From Clostridiaceae bacterium OM02-2AC (GTDB taxonomy: Bacteria; Bacillota_I; Bacilli_A; Erysipelotrichales; Erysipelotrichaceae): DNA of 64,000 nucleotides. Positions within the stretch are counted from its first letter, which is position 1. Every line of letters starts with the position of its first letter. Location of the stretch: NCBI GenBank assembly GCA_003481775.1, contig QULU01000010.1, forward strand, positions 49,478 through 113,477. Direction: 5' to 3'. Under the pieces are notes generated by a model that did not search any database, was not told the origin of the DNA, and saw nothing but the letters and a program-made list of their open reading frames with translations. Below are positions 1 through 7,485 of this stretch, piece after piece. The translations under genes were made by a program, and so were the position numbers.

Positions 1-1578
1 ACACGGACAGGACACAACAAGGAAGGTCAATGCCCGATACAGCCATTCGGAAAAGACGGCATCCGGGACAAACAGCATTGGCAGCACGGCCAGTGCGATG
101 GCCAGAAATACAACCGTTGGCGTATACACCTTCGCAAAACGGGTGATAAATTTTTCCATCGGCGCCTTTTTACTGCTTGCATTCTCGACCAGCTCCAGAA
201 TACGGGACACGGTAGATTCCCCATACTCCTTGCTGACCTCTACCTTCAGCACACCACTCAGATTGACAACTCCTGCAAGTACCTCATCCTGCTGTTCGAC
301 ATCCCTTGGCAGGGATTCTCCGGTCAATGCAGAGGTATCAAGAGAACTGCTTCCCTCCACAATTACACCGTCCAGCGGCACACGCTCTCCCGGCTTAATC
401 ACAATCATATCATGAAGTCCAACCGCTTCCGGTGATACCCTTACCTCTTTTCCGTCCTTCAACAAATTGGCATAATCCGCACGGATATTCATTAAAGAGG
501 AAATTGATTTTCTGGAACGATTCACTGCATAGGACTGAAACATTTCTCCGATTTCATAAAAGATCATAACAGCAACCGCTTCCTTATAGGAGCCAGTAGC
601 CAGTGCTCCGATTGTCGCAACACTCATCAGGAAGTTTTCATCAAAAACCTCTCCCTTGCATATATTGCGCAGAGCAACATAAACTACCTTGCCACCGGCC
701 ATCAAATAGGCAGCCAGAAACAGCCATACAGACCAGTCCTGCGCTTCAAATACAATAGCAGCTGCAAACAGAAGTATTCCCAGATACAAGCGTGCATTCT
801 CCTGAAAGGAAAACATGCGGGCAGGCTTTTCCTCTTCTGTAGATTTCTCCATTTCAACTGTCACACCATCCTCCAGCGTCGGTATAACCGCCATAATCGC
901 TTCGATGGTTTCCTCACTGCGGGCTGCATCCTGCAGCTCTACAAATAGAACCCCCTGTGAGAAGTTCATGCTGGCATCCCTTATATTCTCCATTTTGCGA
1001 ACATACGCTTCGATTTTATTGGCACAGTTTGCACAATCGAGATTTTTAACATACAGCTTGATTGCGCCCTGAATTTCACGATCCTCATGTGCTTCATGAG
1101 CGTGGTCATGCCCGCAGGCGCAGTCTTCATGATGGTGATGGCCACCGTGCTTCTGCACGCCGTCTTCCTGCATAGGTCCTTCCATGCAGCCGCAGTGATC
1201 GTGGTGTGCATGTGCAGCCGTGTGTGCACAGCCGCAGCCCTCATGGTCATGAGCATGCACTTCCCCACAATCACAGCCCCCCTGTGTATGCGCGTGCTCA
1301 TGTACCTCATGGAGATGATCGGATTTTCGTCCTTCCTCCTGCTTTGCCTCTTTTGCTTTTTTAGCATCCCTGCGGCGCATAATTACATCCGGCTCAACCG
1401 CCTGTACAGTTTCTCTGATCGCAGCCTCTATTCCCTCATGCTCCATATCTACAAGCATTCGCTTGCTTACAAAATCCACGGAGCATTCCTTTACACCCTT
1501 GATTTTACTTACATGCTTTTCAATCTTCATTGCACAGTTTGCACAATCAAGCTCATCCAATATATACATTCGTTCCAT
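1..1578 (-). CDS. cadA: Heavy-metal P1B-type ATPase (CadA/ZntA-like), partial, His-rich linker
   Basis: Membrane ATPase expected to export Zn/Cd/Pb-type cations. The frame starts at an ATG preceded by GGAGG and runs off the left edge after 526 codons, so the C-terminal half is missing; the last residues visible are Cys-Pro-Cys, the metal-site motif of this family. Two HMA metal-binding domains each carry CANC (Cys12/Cys15 and about Cys181/Cys184). Between them, about residues 105-172, lies a His/Cys-rich linker with many HxH and CxC pairs, a likely metal buffer. The actuator motif TGES is near residue 419. It is the third gene of an operon behind an ArsR-type metal sensor and a methyltransferase. 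CPC fits Zn/Cd/Pb or Cu pumps; the sensor's Cys and His sites favour Zn/Cd/Pb. Family confident, exact metal inferred. Confidence 0.88.
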   Translation of the reverse strand, partial: MERMYILDELDCANCAMKIEKHVSKIKGVKECSVDFVSKRMLVDMEHEGIEAAIRETVQAVEPDVIMRRRDAKKAKEAKQEEGRKSDHLHEVHEHAHTQGGCDCGEVHAHDHEGCGCAHTAAHAHHDHCGCMEGPMQEDGVQKHGGHHHHEDCACGHDHAHEAHEDREIQGAIKLYVKNLDCANCANKIEAYVRKMENIRDASMNFSQGVLFVELQDAARSEETIEAIMAVIPTLEDGVTVEMEKSTEEEKPARMFSFQENARLYLGILLFAAAIVFEAQDWSVWLFLAAYLMAGGKVVYVALRNICKGEVFDENFLMSVATIGALATGSYKEAVAVMIFYEIGEMFQSYAVNRSRKSISSLMNIRADYANLLKDGKEVRVSPEAVGLHDMIVIKPGERVPLDGVIVEGSSSLDTSALTGESLPRDVEQQDEVLAGVVNLSGVLKVEVSKEYGESTVSRILELVENASSKKAPMEKFITRFAKVYTPTVVFLAIALAVLPMLFVPDAVFSEWLYRALTFLVVSCPC

Positions 1579-1644
1579 ATGCTGCCTCCTTACCTTATAA
1601 TTACTTGCGTTATTGCTTGCTCTGCATCAAATCGTACAGCGGCT

Positions 1645-2319
1645 TTATTTTCCACGTTCCCGCGCATCCCCGCGCTTTGCACGAATACAATAGGATTTTT
1701 TCTTTTTCACCACATGAATCTCAATAGACGTATATCCGTTCCGCTTCAATGCCGCCTTCACATCCATTGGCTCGTACAGCTGAAAGCCGTATTCATTTAA
1801 GGGAAGGCGCGACATAAAAGATGGTTCATAGAAGGCCAATAGCAGTGTCCCTCCCGGCCTGAGTATACGCGCTATCTCATGTAAGCCCATATCCAGTGTT
1901 TTCCAGAAATAAATCGTATTGATGCTGTATACCGTATCCATATAGGCATCTGCATATGGCAAAGACTCTGCACGGCCCATAGCAAGCTTCAGATATCCCT
2001 TCTGCAGGCTGGGCAGCAGCTTCCCTTCCACCGCTGTCATACAGCTATCACTGATTTCCGTCCCATAAACACTGCGACAGCCCTTATTCAACACGCGCTG
2101 CAGCATTTTCCCGTTTCCAAATCCAATATCCAGAATACGCCCCTGCAGCGGCAGCTCTTTTAGGACCTGCTTATACTGTGCACGATTCATGAAATTCATG
2201 ATTCGCGTCGCTAGGCGTCCGCCAAAGCCTTCCGGCCTGCGAAACTGCGACACGATCCTACACGGAAACAAGGCTCCAGAGGCCATACGCTGTGCCATCC
2301 TGAACCACAACCTTTTCAT
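1645..2319 (-). CDS. Class I SAM-dependent methyltransferase in metal operon
   Basis: Predicted 224-residue soluble methyltransferase. The ATG at 2319 follows GGAGG and lies 1 base after the stop of the arsR-type gene, so the two are probably translationally coupled. The SAM-binding motif I is visible as ILDIGFGNGK near residue 60, followed by an acidic residue in YGTEISD, and a later LRPGGTLLLAF strand typical of the UbiE/Methyltransf_11 fold. The substrate is not shown by sequence. Its position between a metal-responsive repressor and a metal-exporting ATPase suggests a role in metal or metalloid response, perhaps methylation of a toxic species, but it lacks the Cys-rich features of ArsM-type arsenite methyltransferases. 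Function beyond fold is inference. Confidence 0.8.
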   Translation of the reverse strand: MKRLWFRMAQRMASGALFPCRIVSQFRRPEGFGGRLATRIMNFMNRAQYKQVLKELPLQGRILDIGFGNGKMLQRVLNKGCRSVYGTEISDSCMTAVEGKLLPSLQKGYLKLAMGRAESLPYADAYMDTVYSINTIYFWKTLDMGLHEIARILRPGGTLLLAFYEPSFMSRLPLNEYGFQLYEPMDVKAALKRNGYTSIEIHVVKKKKSYCIRAKRGDARERGK

Positions 2320-2320
2320 A

Positions 2321-2680
2321 TCAGTCCTCCATGATATGTGATAAGCCTGCATCAAATATGAGCTGAATATGCTGATCATCCAGAGAATAATAGATATTCT
2401 TCCCGCTTCTGCGGTATTTTATCAGGCGATTCTGCCGAAGAACACTCAGCTGATGGGAAACCGCGGAGTGTGTCATTTCCAGCAGCTCCGACAAATCACA
2501 TACACATAATTCTTCCTGAAACAACGCACTCAGTATTTTCAGTCTAGTCGGGTCCGAGAACATTTTAAACAGGGTCCCCAGATGTTGAAACTGTTCCTGC
2601 GTCAGCAGTGTATCCTTTACTCTTGCCACGGTATCCGCATGCACCTCAGTTACTTCACATTCCATTGCTTCCTTTGTCAT
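2321..2680 (-). CDS. ArsR/SmtB-family metal-sensing repressor (CadC-like)
   Basis: A 119-residue winged-helix repressor. The ATG at 2680 is preferred over an upstream TTG because GAGGG lies 7 bases before it. Two metal sites can be read: the alpha-3 site ELCVCDL with an N-terminal Cys (CadC-type, Cd/Pb), and the alpha-5 site as D-x-H-x10-H-x2-E near the C-terminus (SmtB/CzrA-type, Zn). The recognition helix is in THSAVSHQLSVLR. It is the first gene of the operon and has a perfect palindromic operator directly upstream, so it probably autoregulates and is released by Zn/Cd/Pb. Having both sites is known for CadC; which is functional here is inference. Confidence 0.92.
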   Translation of the reverse strand: MTKEAMECEVTEVHADTVARVKDTLLTQEQFQHLGTLFKMFSDPTRLKILSALFQEELCVCDLSELLEMTHSAVSHQLSVLRQNRLIKYRRSGKNIYYSLDDQHIQLIFDAGLSHIMED

Positions 2681-2702
2681 TCGCAATCCCTCATTCCTTT
2701 AA

Positions 2703-2724
2703 CATATGAACATCTGTTCATATG
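2703..2724 (-). promoter_or_regulatory. ArsR/SmtB operator, perfect palindrome
   Basis: CATATGAACA-TC-TGTTCATATG is a perfect 10-2-10 inverted repeat. TGAACA...TGTTCA half-sites are typical of SmtB/CzrA/CadC operators. It lies just downstream of the -10 box, where bound repressor would block initiation. Confidence 0.85.
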
Positions 2725-2725
2725 T

Positions 2726-2754
2726 ATTATATGTGATAGATTGCCATTTGTAAA
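2726..2754 (-). promoter_or_regulatory. Sigma-A promoter of the metal operon
   Basis: On the minus strand TTTACA (2749-2754) and a consensus TATAAT (2726-2731) are separated by exactly 17 bases. Transcription would start near 2719, inside the operator. Confidence 0.85.
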
Positions 2755-2886
2755 TAGAAAATTAAAAATCTTCTCATACTTCGTAAAAAAGTCCCCAACC
2801 AACAAAAAATATCATACGAAATCACAGGATACTGTCGGGCACATACGATGCCTGCAAATCCTGACTGGATTCGCTGCTCGAAGAAC

Positions 2887-2913
2887 AAAAAAAGAACAGA
2901 TCATCCTCTGTTC
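2887..2913 (-). terminator. Rho-independent terminator of the agcS-glycerate kinase operon
   Basis: GAACAGA-GGATGA-TCTGTTC stem-loop followed by seven T on the minus strand. The stop codon of the glycerate kinase gene lies inside the hairpin loop. Confidence 0.85.
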
Positions 2914-4055
2914 CCGTTTATGCGATTCATATAATACATGACTGTCTTCATAATCCCATAGGTCGTGGCAGTCAGCTTTTCCGGAGCATGATCCAATGCC
3001 TGCTGGAACGTCATTGCACGATCTGCAATACTGTATATCCCGATAAATCCAAGATCATAGAGCTCCTGATATCCGATTCCCAAGGCGCCGCTGATACAGA
3101 TACATGGTTTCTCATAGCGGTTGGCAACCTTCAAAATTCCCACCGGCACCTTCCCAAACATCGTCTGCCGATCACTTTGTCCTTCTCCGGTAATCACAAG
3201 ATCACAATCCTTTACCTGCTCCTCCATATCACTGAAGGACAGCAACAGCTCAATCCCGGGAATCATAGTCGCATGCAGAATCCCAATGAGTACAGCACCG
3301 ATTCCTCCTGCCGCTCCCCCACCTTCAAAGGAATCGATATCCACATGCAGATACCGCCGCACCTGATTGCGGAAATTCTCCATTCCCAAATCAATTTTAC
3401 GAATCTGATTCGGGAAGAAGCCCTTTTGTTTTCCAAATACATAGGTTGCCCCGTTTTCTCCCAGCAGATGATTCTTCACATCACAGGCCGCAATCAATTC
3501 GATTCCCTCCAGCTTGTTCAGCCGATTAAAATCAATATAGCGAACCTTGTCCAGATTCATCGCCTGCGGTGAAAGATATTTATGGGAGCTGTCATAAAAA
3601 CGACACCCCAGCGCCTGCAAAAGTCCCATACCGCCATCATTGGTGGCACTTCCACCCAATCCGATAATGATTTTTTCGCAGCCCTGTGCAGCCGCATCCA
3701 ACAGGACCGTGCCCACACCGAAGCTGCTGCCGAAAAACGGTGCACGCTTGTCACGCTCATGCATATTGAGCCCTATGATATTTGCTACCTCAATCACTGC
3801 TGTTTTCCCATTATCAATAATCGTATACTCACTCATGATTTTCTTTCCATAAGCATCCGTGGTACTTACCGGCTGTTTTCTTCCGTGACAGGTCTCATGA
3901 AATGCCTCTACGGTCCCTTCCCCGCCGTCACCGATGACATAGGACGTCGTAATAACAGCATCGTCCACCTGCCGAATTCCCATTTCAATACGCCCGGCAA
4001 CCTCTCTTGAAGTCATACAGCCTTTGTAAGAATCACAGGCAATTACAACCTTCAT
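2901..4055 (-). CDS. Glycerate kinase (GlxK/GarK family)
   Basis: 384 residues, the usual length of the GK-type glycerate kinase family that phosphorylates D-glycerate with ATP to 2- or 3-phosphoglycerate in the cytosol. Recognisable blocks are the N-terminal VVIACDSYKGCMTS, IGDGGEGTVEA, IGLGGSATNDGG and GEGQSDRQT, all characteristic of the family. The ATG directly abuts the TAG of the upstream amino-acid symporter gene (4056), with GGGAG inside that gene's end, so the two are one transcriptional unit. Why a glycerate kinase pairs with an alanine/glycine-type symporter is not obvious; serine or glycine catabolism through glycerate is a possible link. Family call confident. Confidence 0.93.
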   Translation of the reverse strand: MKVVIACDSYKGCMTSREVAGRIEMGIRQVDDAVITTSYVIGDGGEGTVEAFHETCHGRKQPVSTTDAYGKKIMSEYTIIDNGKTAVIEVANIIGLNMHERDKRAPFFGSSFGVGTVLLDAAAQGCEKIIIGLGGSATNDGGMGLLQALGCRFYDSSHKYLSPQAMNLDKVRYIDFNRLNKLEGIELIAACDVKNHLLGENGATYVFGKQKGFFPNQIRKIDLGMENFRNQVRRYLHVDIDSFEGGGAAGGIGAVLIGILHATMIPGIELLLSFSDMEEQVKDCDLVITGEGQSDRQTMFGKVPVGILKVANRYEKPCICISGALGIGYQELYDLGFIGIYSIADRAMTFQQALDHAPEKLTATTYGIMKTVMYYMNRINGNRG

Positions 4056-5402
4056 CTAATCACTCCCATGTTCTTCCATATACTCTTTCGTTAATTTTAC
4101 CACAACTCGACATAAAATTACCAGAGAAATCAGGTTGGGTATCGCCATGAGTCCGTTCAGCGTATCCGCAACATCCCATACAAAGGTCAGCTGCAGCTGT
4201 GCTCCAAAAACCAGCAGTACCAGAAAAATCCCCTGATAGATATATAGCATTAGGTTTCCCTTAAACAGATACCGTAAACACTCCCGTGCATAATAATACC
4301 AGCCGAGAATGGAGGGAATCGCAAAGGCGACGATGGAGCAGGAAAAAATTATGCCGCCGAGCGGACCGAAGCCGGAGGTGAAGCAGGCAACCGTCAATGC
4401 CACACCCTCCATCCCGCTGTCGAGCAGTCCACTGGTCAAAATCATCAGACCGGTAATCGTACAGACGACAATCGTATCGAAGAACACCTCAAAGATTCCC
4501 CAGAAGCCCTGCTCGATTGCATTGGCATGAGAAACACAGGCATGGGAGATCGGTGAGCTTCCCATCCCCGCTTCATTGGAAAATACACCTCTGGATATAC
4601 CGAAATGCATCGCTCGGCTGATGGCAAAGCCTCCGATACCGCCAACCCCGGCCATAGGACGCATAGCATCCTCCCATACAAGCCGCAGCGCATGCGGCAG
4701 TGCATCGGCATGCAGCAAAATCAGATACAGACAGGCACCGATATACAGGATGGAAATCACAGGAATCGTAATCTCATTGAACCGCATGATAAGATTTCCC
4801 TTTCCGAATATGATCCAGGCGATGAAAACGGCCATGATGAGTCCGATGATCCAGGAGGGAATGAAAATATAAGATGTAATCGTATGTGCTATCGTATTCG
4901 CCGGTGTGACATTTCCAATGCCGAAGGACGCAAATATGCAAAGCACGGCAAATACAATACCGAGAAAGCCCATATGACAGCCGTTCTCCAGTGTCGTCAT
5001 CGGTCCGCCGATAAAGGTACCGTCTTTTTCCTTACTGCGATAATGGATGGCAAGGACGACCTCTCCGTATTTGGTCATCATGCCGAAGATAGCACTGATA
5101 CACATCCAGAGCAGTGCACCCGGTCCTCCCATCGTCAAAGCCGTCGTGACCCCCACAACACTGCCGACTCCCAGTGTCCCTGCCAGTGCAGTCGCTACTG
5201 CCTGAAAGGGGGTAACCCCATCTCCCTTACTGCTTTTTCCCAGTGAGCCCAATGTTTTGCGCAGAATCAGCCGTGCATGGGTAAAGGGAAGGAATCTGGT
5301 ACGCAGCATAAGCCAGAAGCCTGTAAACAATAAAAAAAAGATCATGTACTTTCCCCATACGACCGCATTGATTTGATCATTCATCAGCATCAGTTTATCC
5401 AT
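4056..5402 (-). CDS. Sodium:alanine/glycine symporter (AGCS family)
   Basis: 448-residue integral membrane protein with about 10-11 hydrophobic segments, a normal length for AGCS (AlsT/DagA-like) carriers that import alanine or glycine with Na+. The family signature region GVGSVVGVTTALTMGGPGA, then MTKYGEVVLA and the later FSNEAGMGSSP motif are clear. The start follows AGGAG at 9 bases. It is the promoter-proximal gene of a two-gene operon with glycerate kinase. Divergent from the DJ-1/PfpI gene with about 110 bases between starts. Substrate among Ala, Gly or Ser cannot be fixed from sequence. Confidence 0.93.
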   Translation of the reverse strand: MDKLMLMNDQINAVVWGKYMIFFLLFTGFWLMLRTRFLPFTHARLILRKTLGSLGKSSKGDGVTPFQAVATALAGTLGVGSVVGVTTALTMGGPGALLWMCISAIFGMMTKYGEVVLAIHYRSKEKDGTFIGGPMTTLENGCHMGFLGIVFAVLCIFASFGIGNVTPANTIAHTITSYIFIPSWIIGLIMAVFIAWIIFGKGNLIMRFNEITIPVISILYIGACLYLILLHADALPHALRLVWEDAMRPMAGVGGIGGFAISRAMHFGISRGVFSNEAGMGSSPISHACVSHANAIEQGFWGIFEVFFDTIVVCTITGLMILTSGLLDSGMEGVALTVACFTSGFGPLGGIIFSCSIVAFAIPSILGWYYYARECLRYLFKGNLMLYIYQGIFLVLLVFGAQLQLTFVWDVADTLNGLMAIPNLISLVILCRVVVKLTKEYMEEHGSD

Positions 5403-5480
5403 AACCTCACACTCCTGTTATACTATATTCTTATACCTCTATAAAAAGAATGAAATACAGAGAAGTGAGCAGGAAAAAGG

Positions 5481-5506
5481 TGATATAATGGTGTCGTTAA
5501 GGAGGG
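5481..5506 (+). promoter_or_regulatory. Extended -10 promoter and RBS of the DJ-1/PfpI gene
   Basis: TGATATAAT (TGn extended -10; TATAAT at 5484-5489) with no good -35 box, then GGAGGG at 5501-5506 ahead of the chosen ATG at 5515. Confidence 0.6.
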
Positions 5507-5514
5507 CTTGTATT

Positions 5515-6048
5515 ATGAATGTTATGTGTATACTAACGGATGGCTTTGAAGAACTGGAGGCAGTCGGTACGATTGCATTGCTTCGCAGAGCGGGCATCAG
5601 AATAGATGTCTATGCGCTTGATCATACAGTGGCAACAGGACGCTTTGATATCACAATCGATAAGCTGGCGGATATAAAGGATGTGAATACAGCAGACTAT
5701 GATATGCTGTTTCTGCCGGGCGGACCGCACTATCAGAAGCTGGAAGCCGATGACCGTGTGCTTTCCATATTGAAAGAATTCATGGAGCAAAGAAAGCTGG
5801 TCAGTGCTATCTGTGCAGCTCCGACGATTTTAGGAAGACAGGGCTATCTCAAGGACAAGAAGTACACCTGCTTTACAAGCATGAATGAGGATTTCGGCGG
5901 AACGTATGTGAATCAGTATGTGGTGAGTGATGGAACAATCATCACCGGAAGGAGTGCGGCCGCTGTGATTGATTTTGCTTTCGCCATCATTGAAAAGCTG
6001 GAGGGAAGCAAAAAAGCAGAGGAAGTTAAGGCATCGATTTATTATTAA
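5515..6048 (+). CDS. DJ-1/PfpI family protein
   Basis: 177-residue protein of the ThiJ/DJ-1/PfpI class I glutamine-amidotransferase-like fold. The nucleophile elbow Cys is in AICAAPTIL and the conserved N-terminal Glu is in DGFEELEAV; the pattern matches DJ-1 (deglycase/chaperone-like, oxidative-stress-associated) better than PfpI proteases. An in-frame ATG 27 bases upstream lies inside the -10 box, so the ATG at 5515 with GGAGGG is the start. It stands alone between a divergent amino-acid symporter gene and a strong terminator. Biochemical role of bacterial DJ-1 homologues is debated, so only the family is assigned. Confidence 0.9.
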   Translation: MNVMCILTDGFEELEAVGTIALLRRAGIRIDVYALDHTVATGRFDITIDKLADIKDVNTADYDMLFLPGGPHYQKLEADDRVLSILKEFMEQRKLVSAICAAPTILGRQGYLKDKKYTCFTSMNEDFGGTYVNQYVVSDGTIITGRSAAAVIDFAFAIIEKLEGSKKAEEVKASIYY

Positions 6049-6108
6049 CAGCGTGCAGATAAAAAGAAGCCTGTGAAATGCAAGGCTGCAAACAACATAG
6101 GAAATGTC

Positions 6109-6148
6109 AAAAAATGGGAGAACTATGAAAATAGCTTCCCATTTTTTT
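6109..6148 (+). terminator. Terminator after DJ-1/PfpI gene
   Basis: AAAAAATGGGA pairs with TCCCATTTTTT across a 16-base loop containing a secondary CTAT/ATAG stem; T-run follows. The A-rich 5' arm could let it work on the minus strand too. Confidence 0.8.
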
Positions 6149-6238
6149 AAATATATGGCAATGGTGTTGATTTCATCCATTTGTTTGTGTGGATATAGAA
6201 TAATGGTGAGCACGTATAAGATATGATTTTCAAAACCT

Positions 6239-6262
6239 AAAAACGCTTCTACTTTTTAAGCG
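6239..6262 (-). terminator. Possible terminator after the Nudix-GNAT gene
   Basis: Minus strand CGCTT, 9-base loop, AAGCG, then five T, about 110 bases past the stop codon. Short stem, so moderate confidence. The rest of 6049-6372 shows nothing coding. Confidence 0.5.
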
Positions 6263-6372
6263 GTCTTTGAAATGCGGCTTCTTTACTTTATCTATTGGCT
6301 TTTTGGTTATGCTCCGCTATACCTTCCTTCCAGACCCGACTGGATTCTTTTTAAAAGATACTATCCGGCAAG

Positions 6373-7260
6373 CTAGTGCTTCTCTGCAATGTACTTCACC
6401 ATGAGCTGACACGGATTCCATTCATCCCACAGCGGCAGAACCTCCAGCGGACAGAATCCACAGTTTTCATAAAAGGCATAGGTTTTCAGATAACTGGGAT
6501 CCTGCACCTTTGGAGACAGCGTTTTCACCTGCAGATACTGCATTGCCGCATGTTTCGCCTCCTGCTCTGCCATACGCATCAGCTGGGTACCGATTCCCAT
6601 ACGATGCAGCTGCGGCAGAATGCCCATAACATAAACCTCCATCGCCTGCGGACTGGTCTTTTTGAGTGACAGAAACCCGACCATATCCTCCTTGAAGAAA
6701 CAGCGGATGGTTTTCATATCCCTGCTTTCTTGTACATACTCCTCCAAGGACTCGGGAAGTCCAAACCAATCCGGAAGTGCCTTCAAAATTGCACGGGAGC
6801 GCTCAGGCTCACAGCCATCGCAAATCTCATAGCGCAGACAGCTTTTTACCACCATATGGAGAAGGAGCGGCTGAATTGCAGGATATGTCCAAGCCTTTGG
6901 TAATGCTGTCATGCACCTTACCTCCGCAATCTCACTCTCCAGCAGCTCTTTGAAAGCGCAAGCCTCTGTCCGATACAGCATGCCAAAGCTTTCCTCCCCT
7001 GTTTCATTCACCCTTGTTTTGCCTTCAACCGAATACACACAGACACGCTCCATACGGGCATCCGCAATTCCCGTTTCCTCAAGCAGCTCTCTTTGCGCAC
7101 AGGCATCAATGCTTTCTCCGGCCTCCCGATGTCCCCCGGGCAGCTCCCATGTATCGCGTTCCCTGTGGCGAACAAACAGCCATCCACTCCTGCACCAGAC
7201 AGCAATCACGGCAAATTTCAGCTTTGCATCCGGTACAGAATCATAAAATCGAACCTTCAT
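6373..7260 (-). CDS. Nudix hydrolase fused to GNAT acetyltransferase
   Basis: 295 residues in two domains. Residues ~15-130 are a Nudix hydrolase with a complete Nudix box, GGHREAGESIDACAQRELL followed by EETGI, fitting GX5EX7REUXEEXGU. Residues ~165-290 form a GNAT acetyltransferase with the acetyl-CoA loop LHRMGIGTQLM and the C-terminal AFYENCGF. Nudix enzymes cleave nucleoside-diphosphate-linked compounds; GNATs acetylate amines. The linker contains a short Cys-containing segment (CDGCEPE). No operon partner: the neighbours are on the opposite strand. The start is the only ATG near the beginning of the Nudix domain; no strong ribosome-binding site precedes it. Substrates unknown. Confidence 0.9.
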   Translation of the reverse strand: MKVRFYDSVPDAKLKFAVIAVWCRSGWLFVRHRERDTWELPGGHREAGESIDACAQRELLEETGIADARMERVCVYSVEGKTRVNETGEESFGMLYRTEACAFKELLESEIAEVRCMTALPKAWTYPAIQPLLLHMVVKSCLRYEICDGCEPERSRAILKALPDWFGLPESLEEYVQESRDMKTIRCFFKEDMVGFLSLKKTSPQAMEVYVMGILPQLHRMGIGTQLMRMAEQEAKHAAMQYLQVKTLSPKVQDPSYLKTYAFYENCGFCPLEVLPLWDEWNPCQLMVKYIAEKH

Positions 7261-7355
7261 ATCCTATCCATCTCCTCATTTATCCCTATTGTACCATATT
7301 TCTGTCAAATTTCTGTTTTTTCCTTCCCGCACACACTCCCACAATCCCATTTTTA

Positions 7356-7485
7356 TGATATAATAGCTAAGTTGAGAAAGAAGGTGTTTGTATGTCTCCT
7401 GAGCCCGAAAGTCCATGTCGAAGTTGTATAAATCATAATACAGGAGGCGTATCTACATCCCTCCTGTAAGAAGGAGGTCTTTTTT
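7356..7485 (+). promoter_or_regulatory. corA leader: extended -10 promoter plus attenuator-like hairpins
   Basis: TGATATAAT places a -10 box at 7359-7364 and a start near 7371. The leader has four segments: 1, TCTCCTG (7395-7401); 2, ACAGGAGG (7440-7447); 3, CCTCCTGT (7460-7467); 4, AGGAGG (7472-7477), which is also the corA ribosome-binding site and is followed by TCTTTTTT. Segments 1:2 (7 bp with one GU) and 3:4 (6 bp, 6-base loop, then T-run) can form together; 2:3 (8-9 bp) excludes both and frees the site. A short ORF overlaps segments 1 to 3. No M-box (ykoK) consensus is visible. Mechanism is inferred from pairing only. Confidence 0.65.
7392..7469 (+). CDS. Putative leader peptide of corA, Pro/Glu-rich start
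   Basis: 25-codon ORF with AAGGTG 5 bases before its ATG, ending TAA 16 bases before the corA start. The peptide begins Met-Ser-Pro-Glu-Pro-Glu-Ser-Pro, then Cys-Arg-Ser-Cys. Alternating acidic and proline residues near the N-terminus are the feature of the E. coli/Salmonella MgtL leader peptide, which destabilises ribosomes at low Mg2+. Its first codons cover hairpin segment 1 and its last codons segment 3, so ribosome position would choose the leader fold. Too short to support by homology; the case rests on layout. Confidence 0.55.
   Translation: MSPEPESPCRSCINHNTGGVSTSLL

Noticed and set aside
1087..1800. Long open frame on the plus strand opposite the P-type ATPase and methyltransferase
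   Set aside because: No ribosome-binding site, biased composition caused by the His-rich linker on the other strand, and it crosses two well-supported minus-strand genes.
7371..7485. M-box (ykoK) magnesium riboswitch upstream of corA
   Set aside because: Leader is only about 115 bases and lacks the conserved M-box blocks; the ORF plus alternative hairpins explain it better.
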